DNA from: Microbispora sp. H11081
GTDB lineage: Bacteria; Actinomycetota; Actinomycetes; Streptosporangiales; Streptosporangiaceae
Length of the DNA stretch: 64,000 bases
Assembly: GCF_012999535.1 (NCBI RefSeq)
Contig: NZ_JABBWV010000011.1
Location: 158,682 to 222,681 of the forward strand
Direction: 5' to 3'
Position numbers and translations under genes: made by a program. Below the pieces are notes generated by a model. The model ran no database searches and was not told the DNA's origin. It worked only from the letters and a program-made list of their open reading frames with translations. Positions within the stretch are counted from its first letter, which is position 1. Each line of letters starts with the position of its first letter. Below are positions 10,628-19,756 of this stretch, piece after piece.

Positions 10628-10659
10628 AAAGCCGCCTTCCGGGCGGAAGACGGCTTTTT
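10628..10659 (-). terminator. intrinsic terminator after tRNA-Ala copy 1
   Basis: A 14-bp stem with one G-U pair is formed by AAAGCCGCCTTCCG and CGGAAGACGGCTTT, with short T runs on both sides. It lies ten bases beyond the tRNA 3' end and could also stop the convergent small gene. Confidence 0.85.
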
Positions 10660-10669
10660 CGATATGTGG

Positions 10670-10742
10670 TGGAGCTATGGGGACTCGAACCCCAGACCCC
10701 TTCCATGCCATGGAAGTGCGCTACCAGCTGCGCTATAGCCCC
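10670..10742 (-). tRNA. tRNA-Ala (anticodon GGC), copy 1
   Basis: A 73-nt cloverleaf. Acceptor stem GGGGCTA pairs with TAGCTCC (one G-U type pair), the D arm is GCGC..GCGC, and the anticodon stem is CTTCC/GGAAG around loop ATGGCAT. The T arm carries GGTTCGAGTCC. CCA is not encoded. The discriminator base is A. Confidence 0.97.
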
Positions 10743-10774
10743 TTGCCCACGCCACTTCGGTGGCGCGTGGCCAG

Positions 10775-10803
10775 TGTATAGGACTTTGGGGGCGTGGGTG
10801 TAA
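10775..10803 (-). promoter_or_regulatory. promoter of tRNA-Ala copy 1
   Basis: On the minus strand, TTACAC (10803-10798) and TATACA (10780-10775) are separated by 17 bp, 33 bp before the tRNA. The same TATACA box precedes tRNA-Ala copy 2. Confidence 0.65.
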
Positions 10804-10813
10804 CCGAGAAACC

Positions 10814-11269
10814 TCAGCAGGCGCAGGCCGCTCCCAGGGGCGCGGTGAGCGGGTCGGCCGGCCGGGCGCGCACGCCGGTGGGCTCCACGACGGGGAAGCC
10901 CTCGCGCACCCAGTATTCGAACCCGCCGATCATCTCCTTGACCCGGTAGCCCAGCCGGGCGAACTCCAGCGCCGCGCGGGTCGCGCCGTTGCAGCCCGGC
11001 CCCCAGCAGTACGTGACCACGGTCGCGTCACGCGGGATCAGCACGGGCGCCCGGACGGCGATCTCCGCCGTGGGCAGGTGGACCGCGCCCTCGATGTGAC
11101 CCTGCCGCCAACCCTCCGCGCCGCGGGAGTCGACCACCACGATCCCCGGCTCGCCGGAGAGCAGATCGGCGCGTACGTCGGAGACGTCGGTCTCGAAGGC
11201 CAGCCGGGCGGAGAAGTGGGCGACGGCGGCGGCCGGCTCGGCGGCCGGCGTGTGCGTTACGGCGGACAT
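10814..11269 (-). CDS. rhodanese-like sulfurtransferase domain protein
   Basis: This is a 151-residue single rhodanese domain. It has the conserved IVVVDSRGAEGWRQGHIEGA block (CH2A-like) and the active-site loop CNGATR, preceded by YCWGPG, near residue 105. Such proteins transfer sulfane sulfur or use the fold in signalling. The active cysteine is present, so activity is plausible; the acceptor is unknown. The C-terminus ends in ACAC. It diverges from the second GlxA-type regulator (72-bp gap), which may control it. Confidence 0.9.
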   Translation of the reverse strand: MSAVTHTPAAEPAAAVAHFSARLAFETDVSDVRADLLSGEPGIVVVDSRGAEGWRQGHIEGAVHLPTAEIAVRAPVLIPRDATVVTYCWGPGCNGATRAALEFARLGYRVKEMIGGFEYWVREGFPVVEPTGVRARPADPLTAPLGAACAC

Positions 11270-11340
11270 GTCACCAGGGTGCCCGGCCGCCCCACTACGC
11301 CAGAAGAGGCGGAAACGCCGGATATCGATAAGATCCCGCC

Positions 11341-12309
11341 ATGATCCCGATCCGCGGCCGGAGCCACACCGTGTCGGTGCTCGCCTTCGACGGCATGAGC
11401 CCCTTCGAGCTCGGCTGCGTCGTCGAGGTCTTCGGTCTGCCCCGGCCTGAGCTGGACGTTCCCTGGTACGAGCTCAGCGTGTGCGCCGAGATGCCCGGCC
11501 CGTCGCGTGCGGTCGGCGGGTTCACGATCGAGGCGGCGCACGGGCTCGACGTCTTCGCCGCGGCGCGCACCGTGATCGTTCCCGGCGTCGCGGACGTGCG
11601 GGCGGAGGTCTCCCCCGCTCTCACGGCCGCCCTGCGCCGGGCGCACGCGCGGGGCGCACGGATCGTGTCGATCTGCTCGGGCGCCTTCGCCCTCGCCGCC
11701 GCGGGGCTGCTCGACGGGCGGTCCGCGACCACCCACTGGAGGTACGCCGAACTGCTCCAGCGGCGCTTCCCCGAGGTCAGGGTGGATCCCGGGGTGCTGT
11801 ACGTGGACGAGGGCGACGTGCTGACCAGCGCGGGCAGCGCGGCCGGGCTCGACCTGCTCGTCCACCTGGTGCGGCGTGACCACGGACCGAGCGTGGCCAA
11901 CGCGGTGGCCCGCAGGCTCGTGGTGACACCGCACCGCGAGGGCGGGCAGGCGCAGTTCGCCGAGGCGCCGGTCTCCGCCGTGGAGGACGACGACCCGGTG
12001 GGCAGGGCGATGGAGTGGGTGCTGGCCGATCTCAGGCGGCCGGTCACGGTGGCCGCGCTCGCCAGGGTCGCCGGGATGTCGGAGCGCGGCTTCACCCGGC
12101 ACTTCGGGCGGCGCACCGGGACGAGCCCTCTGCGCTGGGTGATCACGCAGCGGATCGCGGCCAGCCTGCCGCTGCTCGAGACGACGGCGGCGCCGATCGA
12201 GGAGATCGCAACCACCGTCGGGTTCGAGAGCCCGGTGACGTTCCGCCACCATTTCGGCCGTTCGATGCGCACCTCACCGTCGGCCTACCGCAAGGCGTTC
12301 CGCCGTTAG
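11341..12309 (+). CDS. GlxA-family AraC-type transcriptional regulator (second copy)
   Basis: The 322-residue protein has the same architecture as the gene at 9399. The DJ-1/PfpI-like domain contains IVSICSGAFALAAAGLLDGR. The AraC double helix-turn-helix follows at about 215-315 (MSERGFTRHFGRRTGTSPLR and VGFESPVTFRHHFG). Residue-level similarity indicates a duplication. The start is ATG 11341. The last four bases overlap the convergent phosphatase gene. The divergent rhodanese is the obvious candidate target. Confidence 0.92.
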   Translation: MIPIRGRSHTVSVLAFDGMSPFELGCVVEVFGLPRPELDVPWYELSVCAEMPGPSRAVGGFTIEAAHGLDVFAAARTVIVPGVADVRAEVSPALTAALRRAHARGARIVSICSGAFALAAAGLLDGRSATTHWRYAELLQRRFPEVRVDPGVLYVDEGDVLTSAGSAAGLDLLVHLVRRDHGPSVANAVARRLVVTPHREGGQAQFAEAPVSAVEDDDPVGRAMEWVLADLRRPVTVAALARVAGMSERGFTRHFGRRTGTSPLRWVITQRIAASLPLLETTAAPIEEIATTVGFESPVTFRHHFGRSMRTSPSAYRKAFRR

Positions 12310-13772
12310 GGGATCGCCAGCGAGAACCAGACGGTCTTGCCTCCGGCGACCCGGCTGGTCCCCCAGCGCTCGGCGAGCTGGCTGACCAGATAAAGCCCTC
12401 TGCCGTCCTCGTCGAGCAGTCCCGGCTCGCGCACCACCGGCAGCCGGTGGTCGTCGTCGCTGACCTCGCACAGCAGGTGGTCGGTGCGCAGCAGCCTGAG
12501 GGTGATGGGCCGCTGGGTGTGCCGTACGGCGTTGGTGACGAGCTCGCCGGCGAGCAGTTCGGCGACCGGGACCAGCCGCGCGAGGCCCCACGAGCCGAGT
12601 GTCCGGCGGACCAGGCCGCGCACGCGCCCCGGCGTCGTCGGCGCGGGCTCCAGCAGCCACTGGGCGACGTGCTCGCTGGGGATGCCGCGGAACCGGATGG
12701 CGAGCACGGTCACGTCGTCCGTCCTGGCCGTGGACAGCACGTCGTCGCTCAGCGCGTCGATCGAGGCGCCGCTCTCCAGCCTGCGGCGCAGCGACTCCAC
12801 CTTGAGCCCGATGTCCTGCCCCCGCTCCTCCACGAGGCCGTCGGTGTAAAGGACGAGCATGCTGCCGTCCTCCGCCGCGATCTCCATCGTCTCGAACGGC
12901 GTACGGCCCAGCCCGATCGGCGGACACCGGGGCGGCGACAGCACCTCCGCCTTGCCGTCCGGCCCCAGCAGGATCGGCGGCAGGTGACCGGCGCTCGCGA
13001 TCGTGCACCTGCGCAGCACCGGGTCGTACACGCAGTAGACGCAGGTGGTGAGCGTCTGCGCGGCCAGCCGCTGGGCCATCTCGTCCAGCGAGTGCAGCAC
13101 CTGCTCGGCCGGCAGGTCGAGCGACGCCAGGGTCTGCACGGCCGTGCGAAGCTGGCCCATCACGGCCGCCGCCGCCAGCCCGTGGCCCATGACGTCGCCG
13201 ACGACCAGCGCCACCCTGCTGCCCGGCAGCGGGATGACGTCGTACCAGTCGCCGCCCACCCGCTCGGCGGCGGGCTCGTAGCGGTAGGAGATCTCCAGCC
13301 CGGGCAGTTCGGGCGGGTCGCCGGGGCGCATCCCGCGCTGGAGGATCTCCAGGGTCTCGTCCTGCTGCCGGTCCCGCAGCCCATGGAAGATCGCGAGCGC
13401 GGCGGGCACGGCGAACTGCCCGGCGGCGAGCACGTGGGCCTCGCCGAAGGGCGGGCGCCGCGGGCCGCGGGCCAGCAGCGCGCAGCCCACCGGCGTGCCG
13501 TAGGCCCGGAGCGGCACGGCGAGCAGGCGCCCGTCGAGCAGGGACGCCTCACTGACGCCGTCGCCGCTCCAGCGTCGCGGCAGCCGTCCGTCGGGATCGA
13601 CCCGCTGGCGGGCGTCGCCGTCCACGTAGACAGCGGCGGCGTCGGCCAGGCCGGGCACGACCGCGTCGCAGAGGACCCTCGTCGCCTCCTCCGGCCCCTG
13701 GCTTTCGCCGATGGCGCGGACGATTTCGCTGACAGCACTCAGCACGGCGAGCGGTTCCCCGTCTTCCGGCAC
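12306..13772 (-). CDS. GAF-SpoIIE-HATPase protein phosphatase
   Basis: This 488-residue protein has three parts. A GAF-like sensor domain spans about 5-150. A PP2C/SpoIIE phosphatase spans about 165-350, with metal-binding GGDWYDVIPL, VALVVGDVMGHG and VLYTDGLVE. A C-terminal anti-sigma-factor-type HATPase spans about 365-486 (ELLAGELVTNAVRHTQ, DEDGRGLYLVSQLAERW). Such proteins act in partner-switching control of sigma factors, where the kinase phosphorylates and the phosphatase dephosphorylates an anti-sigma antagonist. Both activities are joined here. Start GTG 13772 lies 12 bp after the methyltransferase stop, so the two are probably one transcript. Confidence 0.92.
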   Translation of the reverse strand: MPEDGEPLAVLSAVSEIVRAIGESQGPEEATRVLCDAVVPGLADAAAVYVDGDARQRVDPDGRLPRRWSGDGVSEASLLDGRLLAVPLRAYGTPVGCALLARGPRRPPFGEAHVLAAGQFAVPAALAIFHGLRDRQQDETLEILQRGMRPGDPPELPGLEISYRYEPAAERVGGDWYDVIPLPGSRVALVVGDVMGHGLAAAAVMGQLRTAVQTLASLDLPAEQVLHSLDEMAQRLAAQTLTTCVYCVYDPVLRRCTIASAGHLPPILLGPDGKAEVLSPPRCPPIGLGRTPFETMEIAAEDGSMLVLYTDGLVEERGQDIGLKVESLRRRLESGASIDALSDDVLSTARTDDVTVLAIRFRGIPSEHVAQWLLEPAPTTPGRVRGLVRRTLGSWGLARLVPVAELLAGELVTNAVRHTQRPITLRLLRTDHLLCEVSDDDHRLPVVREPGLLDEDGRGLYLVSQLAERWGTSRVAGGKTVWFSLAIP

Positions 13773-13784
13773 AGGCGTGTCCGC

Positions 13785-14456
13785 TCAGAATCGGTCGTCA
13801 CGCCGGCAGTTGACGAACAGCTGGATCTCCGGTGGCGCCTGGGTGGTCGCCGGAGCGTACGAAATGTGGTTCTCCGAAAGCACGCTGAACCCGGCGGCTT
13901 CGATGACCTCGCGCAACTCGTCGCGCAGATATCCGGTCACCCGCACCGGCGCGCCGAGAAACTGGAAAGGCACGTCGTCGAGGTCGATCTCCACCATGCT
14001 CAGCGAGAACAGGCCACCGGGCGCGAGCACGGAGTGGATCTTGCGCAGCGCCTGCTCGATCTCCGCACGCGGCAGCATCAGCAGGCTGAAGAAGGCCGTC
14101 GCGGCGTCGAACACGCCGAGCGAACCGTCGAGTTCGAGCACGTCACGTTCGAGGAAGGTCCCGGTCGGCACGTTCTTGCGCGCCAGTTCCACCATGACCG
14201 GGGAGATGTCGACGCCGGTCACCTCGCAGCCCGCGTCGGCGAACTGCTGGGCCGTGGGTGCGCCCGTCCCGCAGCCCACGTCGAGGACCCGCGACCCCGG
14301 CTTCAGCTGTTTGATCATCCATTCGCCGGCGGCCACCTGGCCTTCCTTGTGCGGGAACGCCTCGTCGTACCGGCCGCCGATGCGGTTGAACGCCTCAGCC
14401 TGGATGGCGCGGTACTCCTGACGCGAATTGTCCGGTTCCGATTCGATTGTCATCAT
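13785..14456 (-). CDS. class I SAM-dependent methyltransferase
   Basis: This 223-residue protein has motif I VLDVGCGTGAPTAQQFADAG, the acidic loop VTGVDISPVMVELARKN, and post-motif DAATAFFSLLMLPRAEIEQA. This is a standard Rossmann methyltransferase using S-adenosylmethionine. The substrate is unknown. It probably leads the transcript that continues into the phosphatase gene. The 245 bp upstream contain the terminator of tRNA-Ala copy 2 and otherwise nothing recognised. Confidence 0.88.
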   Translation of the reverse strand: MMTIESEPDNSRQEYRAIQAEAFNRIGGRYDEAFPHKEGQVAAGEWMIKQLKPGSRVLDVGCGTGAPTAQQFADAGCEVTGVDISPVMVELARKNVPTGTFLERDVLELDGSLGVFDAATAFFSLLMLPRAEIEQALRKIHSVLAPGGLFSLSMVEIDLDDVPFQFLGAPVRVTGYLRDELREVIEAAGFSVLSENHISYAPATTQAPPEIQLFVNCRRDDRF

Positions 14457-14643
14457 CGCCGCCGTTAATGATCAGCCGTCTTTGCCTCCTTCTAGATAGG
14501 GGGCTGAGCCTCAACAAGTCAAGACATTCCACGGCTAAATGGGCGTTTTGGCCAGCTATTGTGTCAAAGATCGTTGTAAACTGTGATCCGAGGTGCTTGA
14601 TCACCGATCTTGATGGGCATCTGACCGCCCACAAAGGGGCAAG

Positions 14644-14683
14644 AAAAAAGGCGACCGGATGGCGCTGAGCCGTCCCGGCCGCC
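14644..14683 (-). terminator. intrinsic terminator after tRNA-Ala copy 2
   Basis: On the minus strand GGCGGCCGG pairs with CCGGTCGCC (one mismatch) and is followed directly by six T residues. It lies about 18 bases beyond the tRNA 3' end. Confidence 0.85.
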
Positions 14684-14701
14684 CTCTGGCGATCCTCGAT
14701 G

Positions 14702-14774
14702 TGGAGCTATGGGGATTCGAACCCCAGACCCCTTCCATGCCATGGAAGTGCGCTACCAGCTGCGCTATAGCCCC
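14702..14774 (-). tRNA. tRNA-Ala (anticodon GGC), copy 2
   Basis: This has the same cloverleaf as the copy at 10670, with anticodon stem CTTCC/GGAAG and loop ATGGCAT. It differs at one T-loop base (GGTTCGAATCC). CCA is not encoded. Confidence 0.97.
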
Positions 14775-14789
14775 TTGCGACGCAGTCAG

Positions 14790-14817
14790 TGTATAGGAGT
14801 CCATGCGAGGGTGGTAA
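14790..14817 (-). promoter_or_regulatory. promoter of tRNA-Ala copy 2
   Basis: On the minus strand, TTACCA (14817-14812) and TATACA (14795-14790) are separated by 16 bp. The -10 box is 16 bp before the tRNA. Confidence 0.65.
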
Positions 14818-14878
14818 CCGGACGAGCCGACGTCGTGCCGGAGACGCTGTTCCCGCTGGTACGGGCCGCACGCGAAGC

Positions 14879-14912
14879 GGGCCCTCCCTCCTCTTTCGAG
14901 GAGGAAGGGCCC
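14879..14912 (-). terminator. terminator of the araBDA operon
   Basis: GGGCCCTCCCTCCTC and GAGGAGGAAGGGCCC form a 15-bp stem with one G-U pair and a TTTC loop, 19 bp beyond the araA stop. There is no long T run, as is common in actinomycetes. Confidence 0.8.
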
Positions 14913-14930
14913 GAGATCGTCGGCCGAGCG

Positions 14931-16412
14931 TCAGAATCCCTGCGCGAGCCGATAGTAGGCCTGGTTCCACCGCAGTTCCTTGACGAACTGGCGGGAGGTC
15001 GTCGCCTCGTCGATGACGAGCAGTTCGACGCCGAGCATGTCGGCGAAGTCGGTCAGCTCCTCGGACCCGATGGCCGAGGAGAGCACGGTGTGGTGCGGGG
15101 CGCCGGCCGTGATCCACGACTCGGCGGAGGTGCGCAGGTCGGGCCGGGGCCGCCACACGGCCCGGGCGACCGGCAGGGCGGGCAGCGGCTCGGGCGGCGC
15201 GACCACGTCGATCTCGTTGGCCACCAGGCGGAACCGCTCCCCCATGTCCGACAGGCCGACCACCACGGCGGATCCGGGAGCGGCGTCGAACACCAGCCGC
15301 ACCGGGTCCTCCCGCCCGCCGATGCTCAGCGGGTGGATCTCGCACGAGGGGGTGTCGGCCGCGATCGTCGGGCAGACCTCCAGCATGTGCGCGCCGAGGA
15401 TGAGCTCCTCACCCGGCGTGAGGTGGTAGGTGTAGTCCTCCATGAACGAGGTGCCGCCGGGGAGGCCGGCCGACATGACCTTGAGCGTGCGCAGCAGCAC
15501 CGAGGTCTTCCAGTCGCCCTCGCCGCCGAAGCCGTAGCCGTCGGCCATCAGCCGCTGCACGGCCAGCCCGGGGAGCTGACGCAGCCCGCCCAGGTCCTCG
15601 AAGTTCGTGGTGAACGCCTTGAAGCCCCCGCTCTCCAGGAAGTACCGCAGGCCCAGCTCGATGCGGGCCGCATAACGCAGCGACTCGTGCCGCTCTCCAC
15701 CTGCGCGCAGCTCGGGCGCCATCCGGTAGAGGTCCTCGTACTCCTTCGCGAGGGCCGACACGTCCGCGTCCGTAGTGGCGTCCACGGCCTCGACCAGCTC
15801 GTTGACCCCGTAGGTGTTCACCGACACCCCGAACCGCAGCTGCGCCTCGACCTTGTCGCCCTCGGTCACGGCGACGTCCCGCATGTTGTCGCCGAACCTG
15901 GCCAGACGCAGCGAGCCGACCTCCGCGCGGCCCGCCGCCGCCCGCGCCCAGGTGGCGATGCGGCCCGCCACCGAGGGGTCGCTCACGTGCCCGGCGATGG
16001 TCTTGCGCGGCACGCCCAGGCGCGTCTGGATGTAGCCGAACTCGCGGTCGCCGTGGGCGGCCTGGTTGAGGTTCATGAAGTCCATGTCGATGGAGCTCCA
16101 GGGCAGCTCCACGTTGGCCTGCGTGTGCAGGTGCACCAGCGGCTTGCGCAGCGCGTCAAGCCCGGCGATCCACATCTTGGCCGGGGAGAACGTGTGCATC
16201 CACGCGATCAGGCCGATGCACTCGTCGTCGCCGTTGGCCTCCAGGCACACCCGGCGGATGGCCGCCGCGTCGGTGAGCACGGGCCGCCACTCGAGCTCGA
16301 ACGGCAGCGCCTCGCCCAGCTGCTCGGCGATGCGCCGGGACTGCTCGGCCACCTGCCGCAGCGTCTCCTCGCCGTACAGGCCCTGGCTGCCGGTCAGAAA
16401 CCATAGCCTCAC
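14931..16412 (-). CDS. araA: L-arabinose isomerase
   Basis: The 493-residue enzyme converts L-arabinose to L-ribulose (cytoplasmic, Mn2+-dependent). It opens [20 protein letters not shown], the family signature. It carries [15 protein letters not shown], then [16 protein letters not shown] with the metal-site Glu residues, MEDYTYHL, and the C-terminal APHHTVLS. Length matches the family (about 500). Start GTG 16412 overlaps the araD stop (GTGA). A longer upstream frame exists but lies inside araD. It is the last gene of the ytfQRT-yjfF-araBDA operon, followed by a terminator at 14879. Confidence 0.97.
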   Translation of the reverse strand: MRLWFLTGSQGLYGEETLRQVAEQSRRIAEQLGEALPFELEWRPVLTDAAAIRRVCLEANGDDECIGLIAWMHTFSPAKMWIAGLDALRKPLVHLHTQANVELPWSSIDMDFMNLNQAAHGDREFGYIQTRLGVPRKTIAGHVSDPSVAGRIATWARAAAGRAEVGSLRLARFGDNMRDVAVTEGDKVEAQLRFGVSVNTYGVNELVEAVDATTDADVSALAKEYEDLYRMAPELRAGGERHESLRYAARIELGLRYFLESGGFKAFTTNFEDLGGLRQLPGLAVQRLMADGYGFGGEGDWKTSVLLRTLKVMSAGLPGGTSFMEDYTYHLTPGEELILGAHMLEVCPTIAADTPSCEIHPLSIGGREDPVRLVFDAAPGSAVVVGLSDMGERFRLVANEIDVVAPPEPLPALPVARAVWRPRPDLRTSAESWITAGAPHHTVLSSAIGSEELTDFADMLGVELLVIDEATTSRQFVKELRWNQAYYRLAQGF

Positions 16413-17068
16413 AGGTGACTCCTCTGTCCGTAGACGTTCTGGTAGCGGTCGTACAAGCTGTCGACGTCGGCCTTCTCGATCGGCAGCGGCTGGCCGAGCT
16501 GGCAGGAGATGTGCACCGTGCGGGCCACGTCCTCGCACATCACGGCGGCCTTCACCGCCGCCTTCGGCGACTCGCCGATCGTGAACACCCCGTGGTTCTG
16601 CATCAGCACCGCCGGGGAGCGGTGCCCGGTCAGGGTCTCGACGATCCCCTTACCGATGTCGTCGTTGCCGATGAGGGCGAACGGCCCGACAGGGATCTCG
16701 CCGCCGAACTCGTCGGCCATCGCGGTGAGCACGCACGGGATCGACTCACCGCGGGCCGCCCACGCCGAGGCGTACGTGGAATGGGTGTGCACCACGCCGT
16801 TCACCTCCGGCATGTGCCGGTAGACGTAGGCGTGCGCGGCCGTGTCGCTGGAGGGGGCCAGGTCGCCCTCGACGAGGTTGCCGTCAAGGTCGCAGACCAC
16901 GATCGACTCGGGGGTCAGGTCGTCGTACGACACGCCGCTCGGCTTGATGACGAACAGGTCCTCGCCGGGCACCCGGCCCGAGATGTTGCCCGCCGTCCAC
17001 ACCACCAGACCATAACGGACCAGCTCGGCGTGCAGTCCGCAGACGGTCTTACGGAGATCATCGATCAT
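16409..17068 (-). CDS. araD: L-ribulose-5-phosphate 4-epimerase
   Basis: The 219-residue class II aldolase-fold enzyme turns L-ribulose 5-phosphate into D-xylulose 5-phosphate. Visible motifs are [20 protein letters not shown] (phosphate and substrate binding), the zinc-site [16 protein letters not shown], and [10 protein letters not shown]. Start ATG 17068 overlaps the araB stop (ATGA), and its stop overlaps the araA start, so all three ara genes are translationally coupled. Confidence 0.96.
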   Translation of the reverse strand: MIDDLRKTVCGLHAELVRYGLVVWTAGNISGRVPGEDLFVIKPSGVSYDDLTPESIVVCDLDGNLVEGDLAPSSDTAAHAYVYRHMPEVNGVVHTHSTYASAWAARGESIPCVLTAMADEFGGEIPVGPFALIGNDDIGKGIVETLTGHRSPAVLMQNHGVFTIGESPKAAVKAAVMCEDVARTVHISCQLGQPLPIEKADVDSLYDRYQNVYGQRSHL

Positions 17069-18714
17069 GCGCTTGCCTCGTTCCTGATGGCGCGGAGCCG
17101 GTGGAGCATGCCGCCGTCCGCGAAATGGTCGTGCAGCCCGCGATACTCGGCGTACAGCCGGTCGTAGGCGTCGGCCCGCTCGGCGTCGGGCACGTAGGCG
17201 GCGGCCTCCCGCTTGCCCATCGCCGCGGCGGCAGCCGTGATGTCGGGGTACGCGCCCGCGGCGACGGCCGCGTGGATCGCCGAGCCGAGGGCGGGCCCCT
17301 GATCGGAGCCGATCACCGACAGCGGGCGGCGCAGCACGTCGGCGTACGTCTGCATGAGGAAGCCGTTCTTGAGCAGACCGCCGGCGACCACGAACTCCTC
17401 GACCGGCACGCCCGAGGCCTCGAACGTCTCCACGATCGTCCTGGCGCCGAACGCGGTGGCCTCGATGAGCGCGCGGTAGACGTCCTCGGGGCGGGTGGCG
17501 AGCGTCTGCCCGACGACGACGCCGGACAGGGTGTGGTCGACGAGGACCGAGCGGTTGCCGCCGTGCCAGTCGAGCGCGACCAGCCCGTGCTGGCCGACCT
17601 TCTGCCCGGCCGCGAGCGTGGTCAGGTAGTCGTGCAGGCCGACCCCGGCCTCCGCCGCCCGCTCCGCGTAGGAGGCGGGCACGCAGTTGTCCACGTACCA
17701 GGCGAAGATGTCGCCGACGGCGGACTGGCCGGCCTCGTAGCCCCACAGCCCGGGGACGATGCCGTCCCGCACGACGCCGCACATGCCGGGGACCTCGGCG
17801 AGCTGGTCGGAGCACATGACGTGGCAGGTCGAGGTGCCCATGATGGCGACCATCTGGCCCGGCCGCACGGCGTCGGCCGCCGCGGCCGTGACGTGGGCGT
17901 CGACGTTGCCGACCGCGACCGCGATGCCCTCCGGCAGCCCGGTCCACTCGGCGGCCCGCGCGGTCAGGTGACCGGCGAGCCCGCCGAGCGGAGCGAGATC
18001 CTGGCCGAGCTTCCGGGTGAACCCCGAGAAGGCGGGGTTCAGCGCGGCCAGGAAGTCCTCGGACGGATAGCCGCCATCCTGGTGGATGGCCTTGTAACCG
18101 GCGGTGCAGACGTTGCGGGTCTCCACCCCGGTGAGCTGCCAGATGATCCAGTCGGCGGCCTCGATCCAGCGGTCGGCCCGGGCGTAGAGTTCCGGATCCT
18201 CCTCCAGCAGTTGCAGGCCCTTCGCGAAGGCCCACTCAGAGGAGATCTTGCCGCCGTACCGCGGCAGCCACGCCTCGCCGCGCTCGGCGGCGAGGGCGTT
18301 GATGCGGTCGGCGTGGGGCTGCGCCGCGTGGTGCTTCCACAGCTTCGGCCAGGCGTGCGGCCGTTCGGGGAACTCCTCGCACAACGGGTGGCCGTCGGCG
18401 GTGGCGGGCAGGATCGTGCAGGCCGTGAAGTCCGTGCCGATGCCGATCACCTGCTCGGGCGGGACCTGGGCCGCGGCCAGCGCCTTCGGCACGGCGTGCC
18501 GCAGCACGTCGATCCAGTCGGCCGGCGACTGCAGCGCCCAGTCGGGGCCGAGGCGGACGCCGGAGCCCGGCAGCGCGTCCTCGATCACGCGGTGGGCGTA
18601 CTCGTGGACCGCGCCGCCCACCTCCTCGCCGTCGCTCACCCGCACCACGACCGCACGCCCGGACAGCGTGCCGTAGTCGACGCCGATGACGTAACGCTCG
18701 CTGTTAGCGTTCAC
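17065..18714 (-). CDS. araB: L-ribulokinase (FGGY family)
   Basis: The 549-residue kinase phosphorylates L-ribulose. FGGY features visible are the N-terminal phosphate loop VIGVDYGTLSGRAVVV, GIGTDFTACTILP, the MGTSTCHVM block, and FVVAGGLLKNGFLMQTYADV with GSAIHAAVAAGAY near the end. Length fits AraB (about 560). The start codon is GTG 18714. A LacI-type operator (18702-18715) covers this start codon. It follows yjfF by 52 bp. Confidence 0.95.
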   Translation of the reverse strand: MNANSERYVIGVDYGTLSGRAVVVRVSDGEEVGGAVHEYAHRVIEDALPGSGVRLGPDWALQSPADWIDVLRHAVPKALAAAQVPPEQVIGIGTDFTACTILPATADGHPLCEEFPERPHAWPKLWKHHAAQPHADRINALAAERGEAWLPRYGGKISSEWAFAKGLQLLEEDPELYARADRWIEAADWIIWQLTGVETRNVCTAGYKAIHQDGGYPSEDFLAALNPAFSGFTRKLGQDLAPLGGLAGHLTARAAEWTGLPEGIAVAVGNVDAHVTAAAADAVRPGQMVAIMGTSTCHVMCSDQLAEVPGMCGVVRDGIVPGLWGYEAGQSAVGDIFAWYVDNCVPASYAERAAEAGVGLHDYLTTLAAGQKVGQHGLVALDWHGGNRSVLVDHTLSGVVVGQTLATRPEDVYRALIEATAFGARTIVETFEASGVPVEEFVVAGGLLKNGFLMQTYADVLRRPLSVIGSDQGPALGSAIHAAVAAGAYPDITAAAAAMGKREAAAYVPDAERADAYDRLYAEYRGLHDHFADGGMLHRLRAIRNEASA

Positions 18715-18715
18715 A
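18702..18715 (+). promoter_or_regulatory. LacI-type operator overlapping the araB start codon
   Basis: TGTTAGCGTTCACA matches the motif TGTTANCGNTNNCA that recurs at ytfQ and lacI. It encodes the first codons of araB on the other strand, so coding constraint must be kept in mind. Confidence 0.5.
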
Positions 18716-18766
18716 CATACTCCAAATCGGAGAAGGGAGAGATACTGCCGCTCTGCTTCGCAGCGT

Positions 18767-19756
18767 CTACCTGCGACGGGCGGTGATCAAGCGCTGAAGC
18801 AGGATGAAGGCGAACAGCAGCAGGCCGATGAAGATCTTCGTCCACCACGAGCTCAGCGTGCCCTCGAAGCTGATGATCGTCTGGATCAGTCCGAGCACGA
18901 GCACCCCGAGCACGGTGCCGAGCAGATAGCCGCTGCCTCCGGTGAGCAGCGTGCCGCCGATGACGACCGCGGCGATCGCGTCCAGCTCCATGCCGACCGC
19001 GTGCAGGCCGTAGCCCGACAGCATGTAGAAGGACAGCAGCACGCCGCCGAGCGCCGAGCAGAAGCCGCTGATCGTGTAGACGGCGATCTTCGTACGGGCC
19101 ACCGGCAGGCCCATCAGCAGGGCCGACTGCTCGCTGCCTCCCGTGGCGTACACGTTGCGGCCGAGGCGCGTGTAGTGCAGCACGTACGCCGCGGCCAGCA
19201 CGACCAGCACCGCGATCACCACGCTCGGCGAGATCCACATGTCGCCGACGAGGTCGATCCTCGTCTGCGCGAACGACGTGAACGTCCCGTTCTCGATGGG
19301 GATCGAGTCGGTGCCGATGGTGTAGCACAGGCCGCGGGCGAGGAACATGCCCGCCAGCGTCACGATGAACGGCTGGATCTCGAAGTAGTGGATGATCGCG
19401 CCCATGCCTAGGCCCAGCACGGCGCCGATCAGCAGCACGAGGCCGATGACCCCGAACGCCGGCCAGCCGTCCTTCAGCAGGCTCGCGGCGATCATCGTGG
19501 AGAGCGCGACGACGGACCCGACCGACAGGTCGATGCCGCCGGTGAGGATGACGAACGTCATCCCGACCGCGACCACCAGCAGGAAGGCGTTGTCGACGAA
19601 GACGTTGAGCACGATCTGCCCGGTGGCGAAGCCCTCGTAGCGGATGCCGCCCGCGACGAACATCGCCACGAACAGGCCCGCGGTCACCAGGACCGGGATG
19701 TACTTCTGCGGGAGCTGGACGCGGCCGGACCGCAGGCCGCCGGCGATGCTCGTCAT
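18767..19756 (-). CDS. yjfF: sugar ABC transporter permease (YjfF type)
   Basis: This 329-residue membrane protein of the BPD_transp_2 family has about 8-10 helices. Its conserved block is [20 protein letters not shown], typical of carbohydrate-uptake-2 permeases. It pairs with YtfT to form the channel of a YtfQRT-YjfF importer. Start ATG 19756 overlaps the ytfT stop (ATGA). The YtfQRT-YjfF system of E. coli imports galactofuranose; the araBDA linkage here argues for arabinose or arabinofuranose (inference). Confidence 0.92.
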   Translation of the reverse strand: MTSIAGGLRSGRVQLPQKYIPVLVTAGLFVAMFVAGGIRYEGFATGQIVLNVFVDNAFLLVVAVGMTFVILTGGIDLSVGSVVALSTMIAASLLKDGWPAFGVIGLVLLIGAVLGLGMGAIIHYFEIQPFIVTLAGMFLARGLCYTIGTDSIPIENGTFTSFAQTRIDLVGDMWISPSVVIAVLVVLAAAYVLHYTRLGRNVYATGGSEQSALLMGLPVARTKIAVYTISGFCSALGGVLLSFYMLSGYGLHAVGMELDAIAAVVIGGTLLTGGSGYLLGTVLGVLVLGLIQTIISFEGTLSSWWTKIFIGLLLFAFILLQRLITARRR

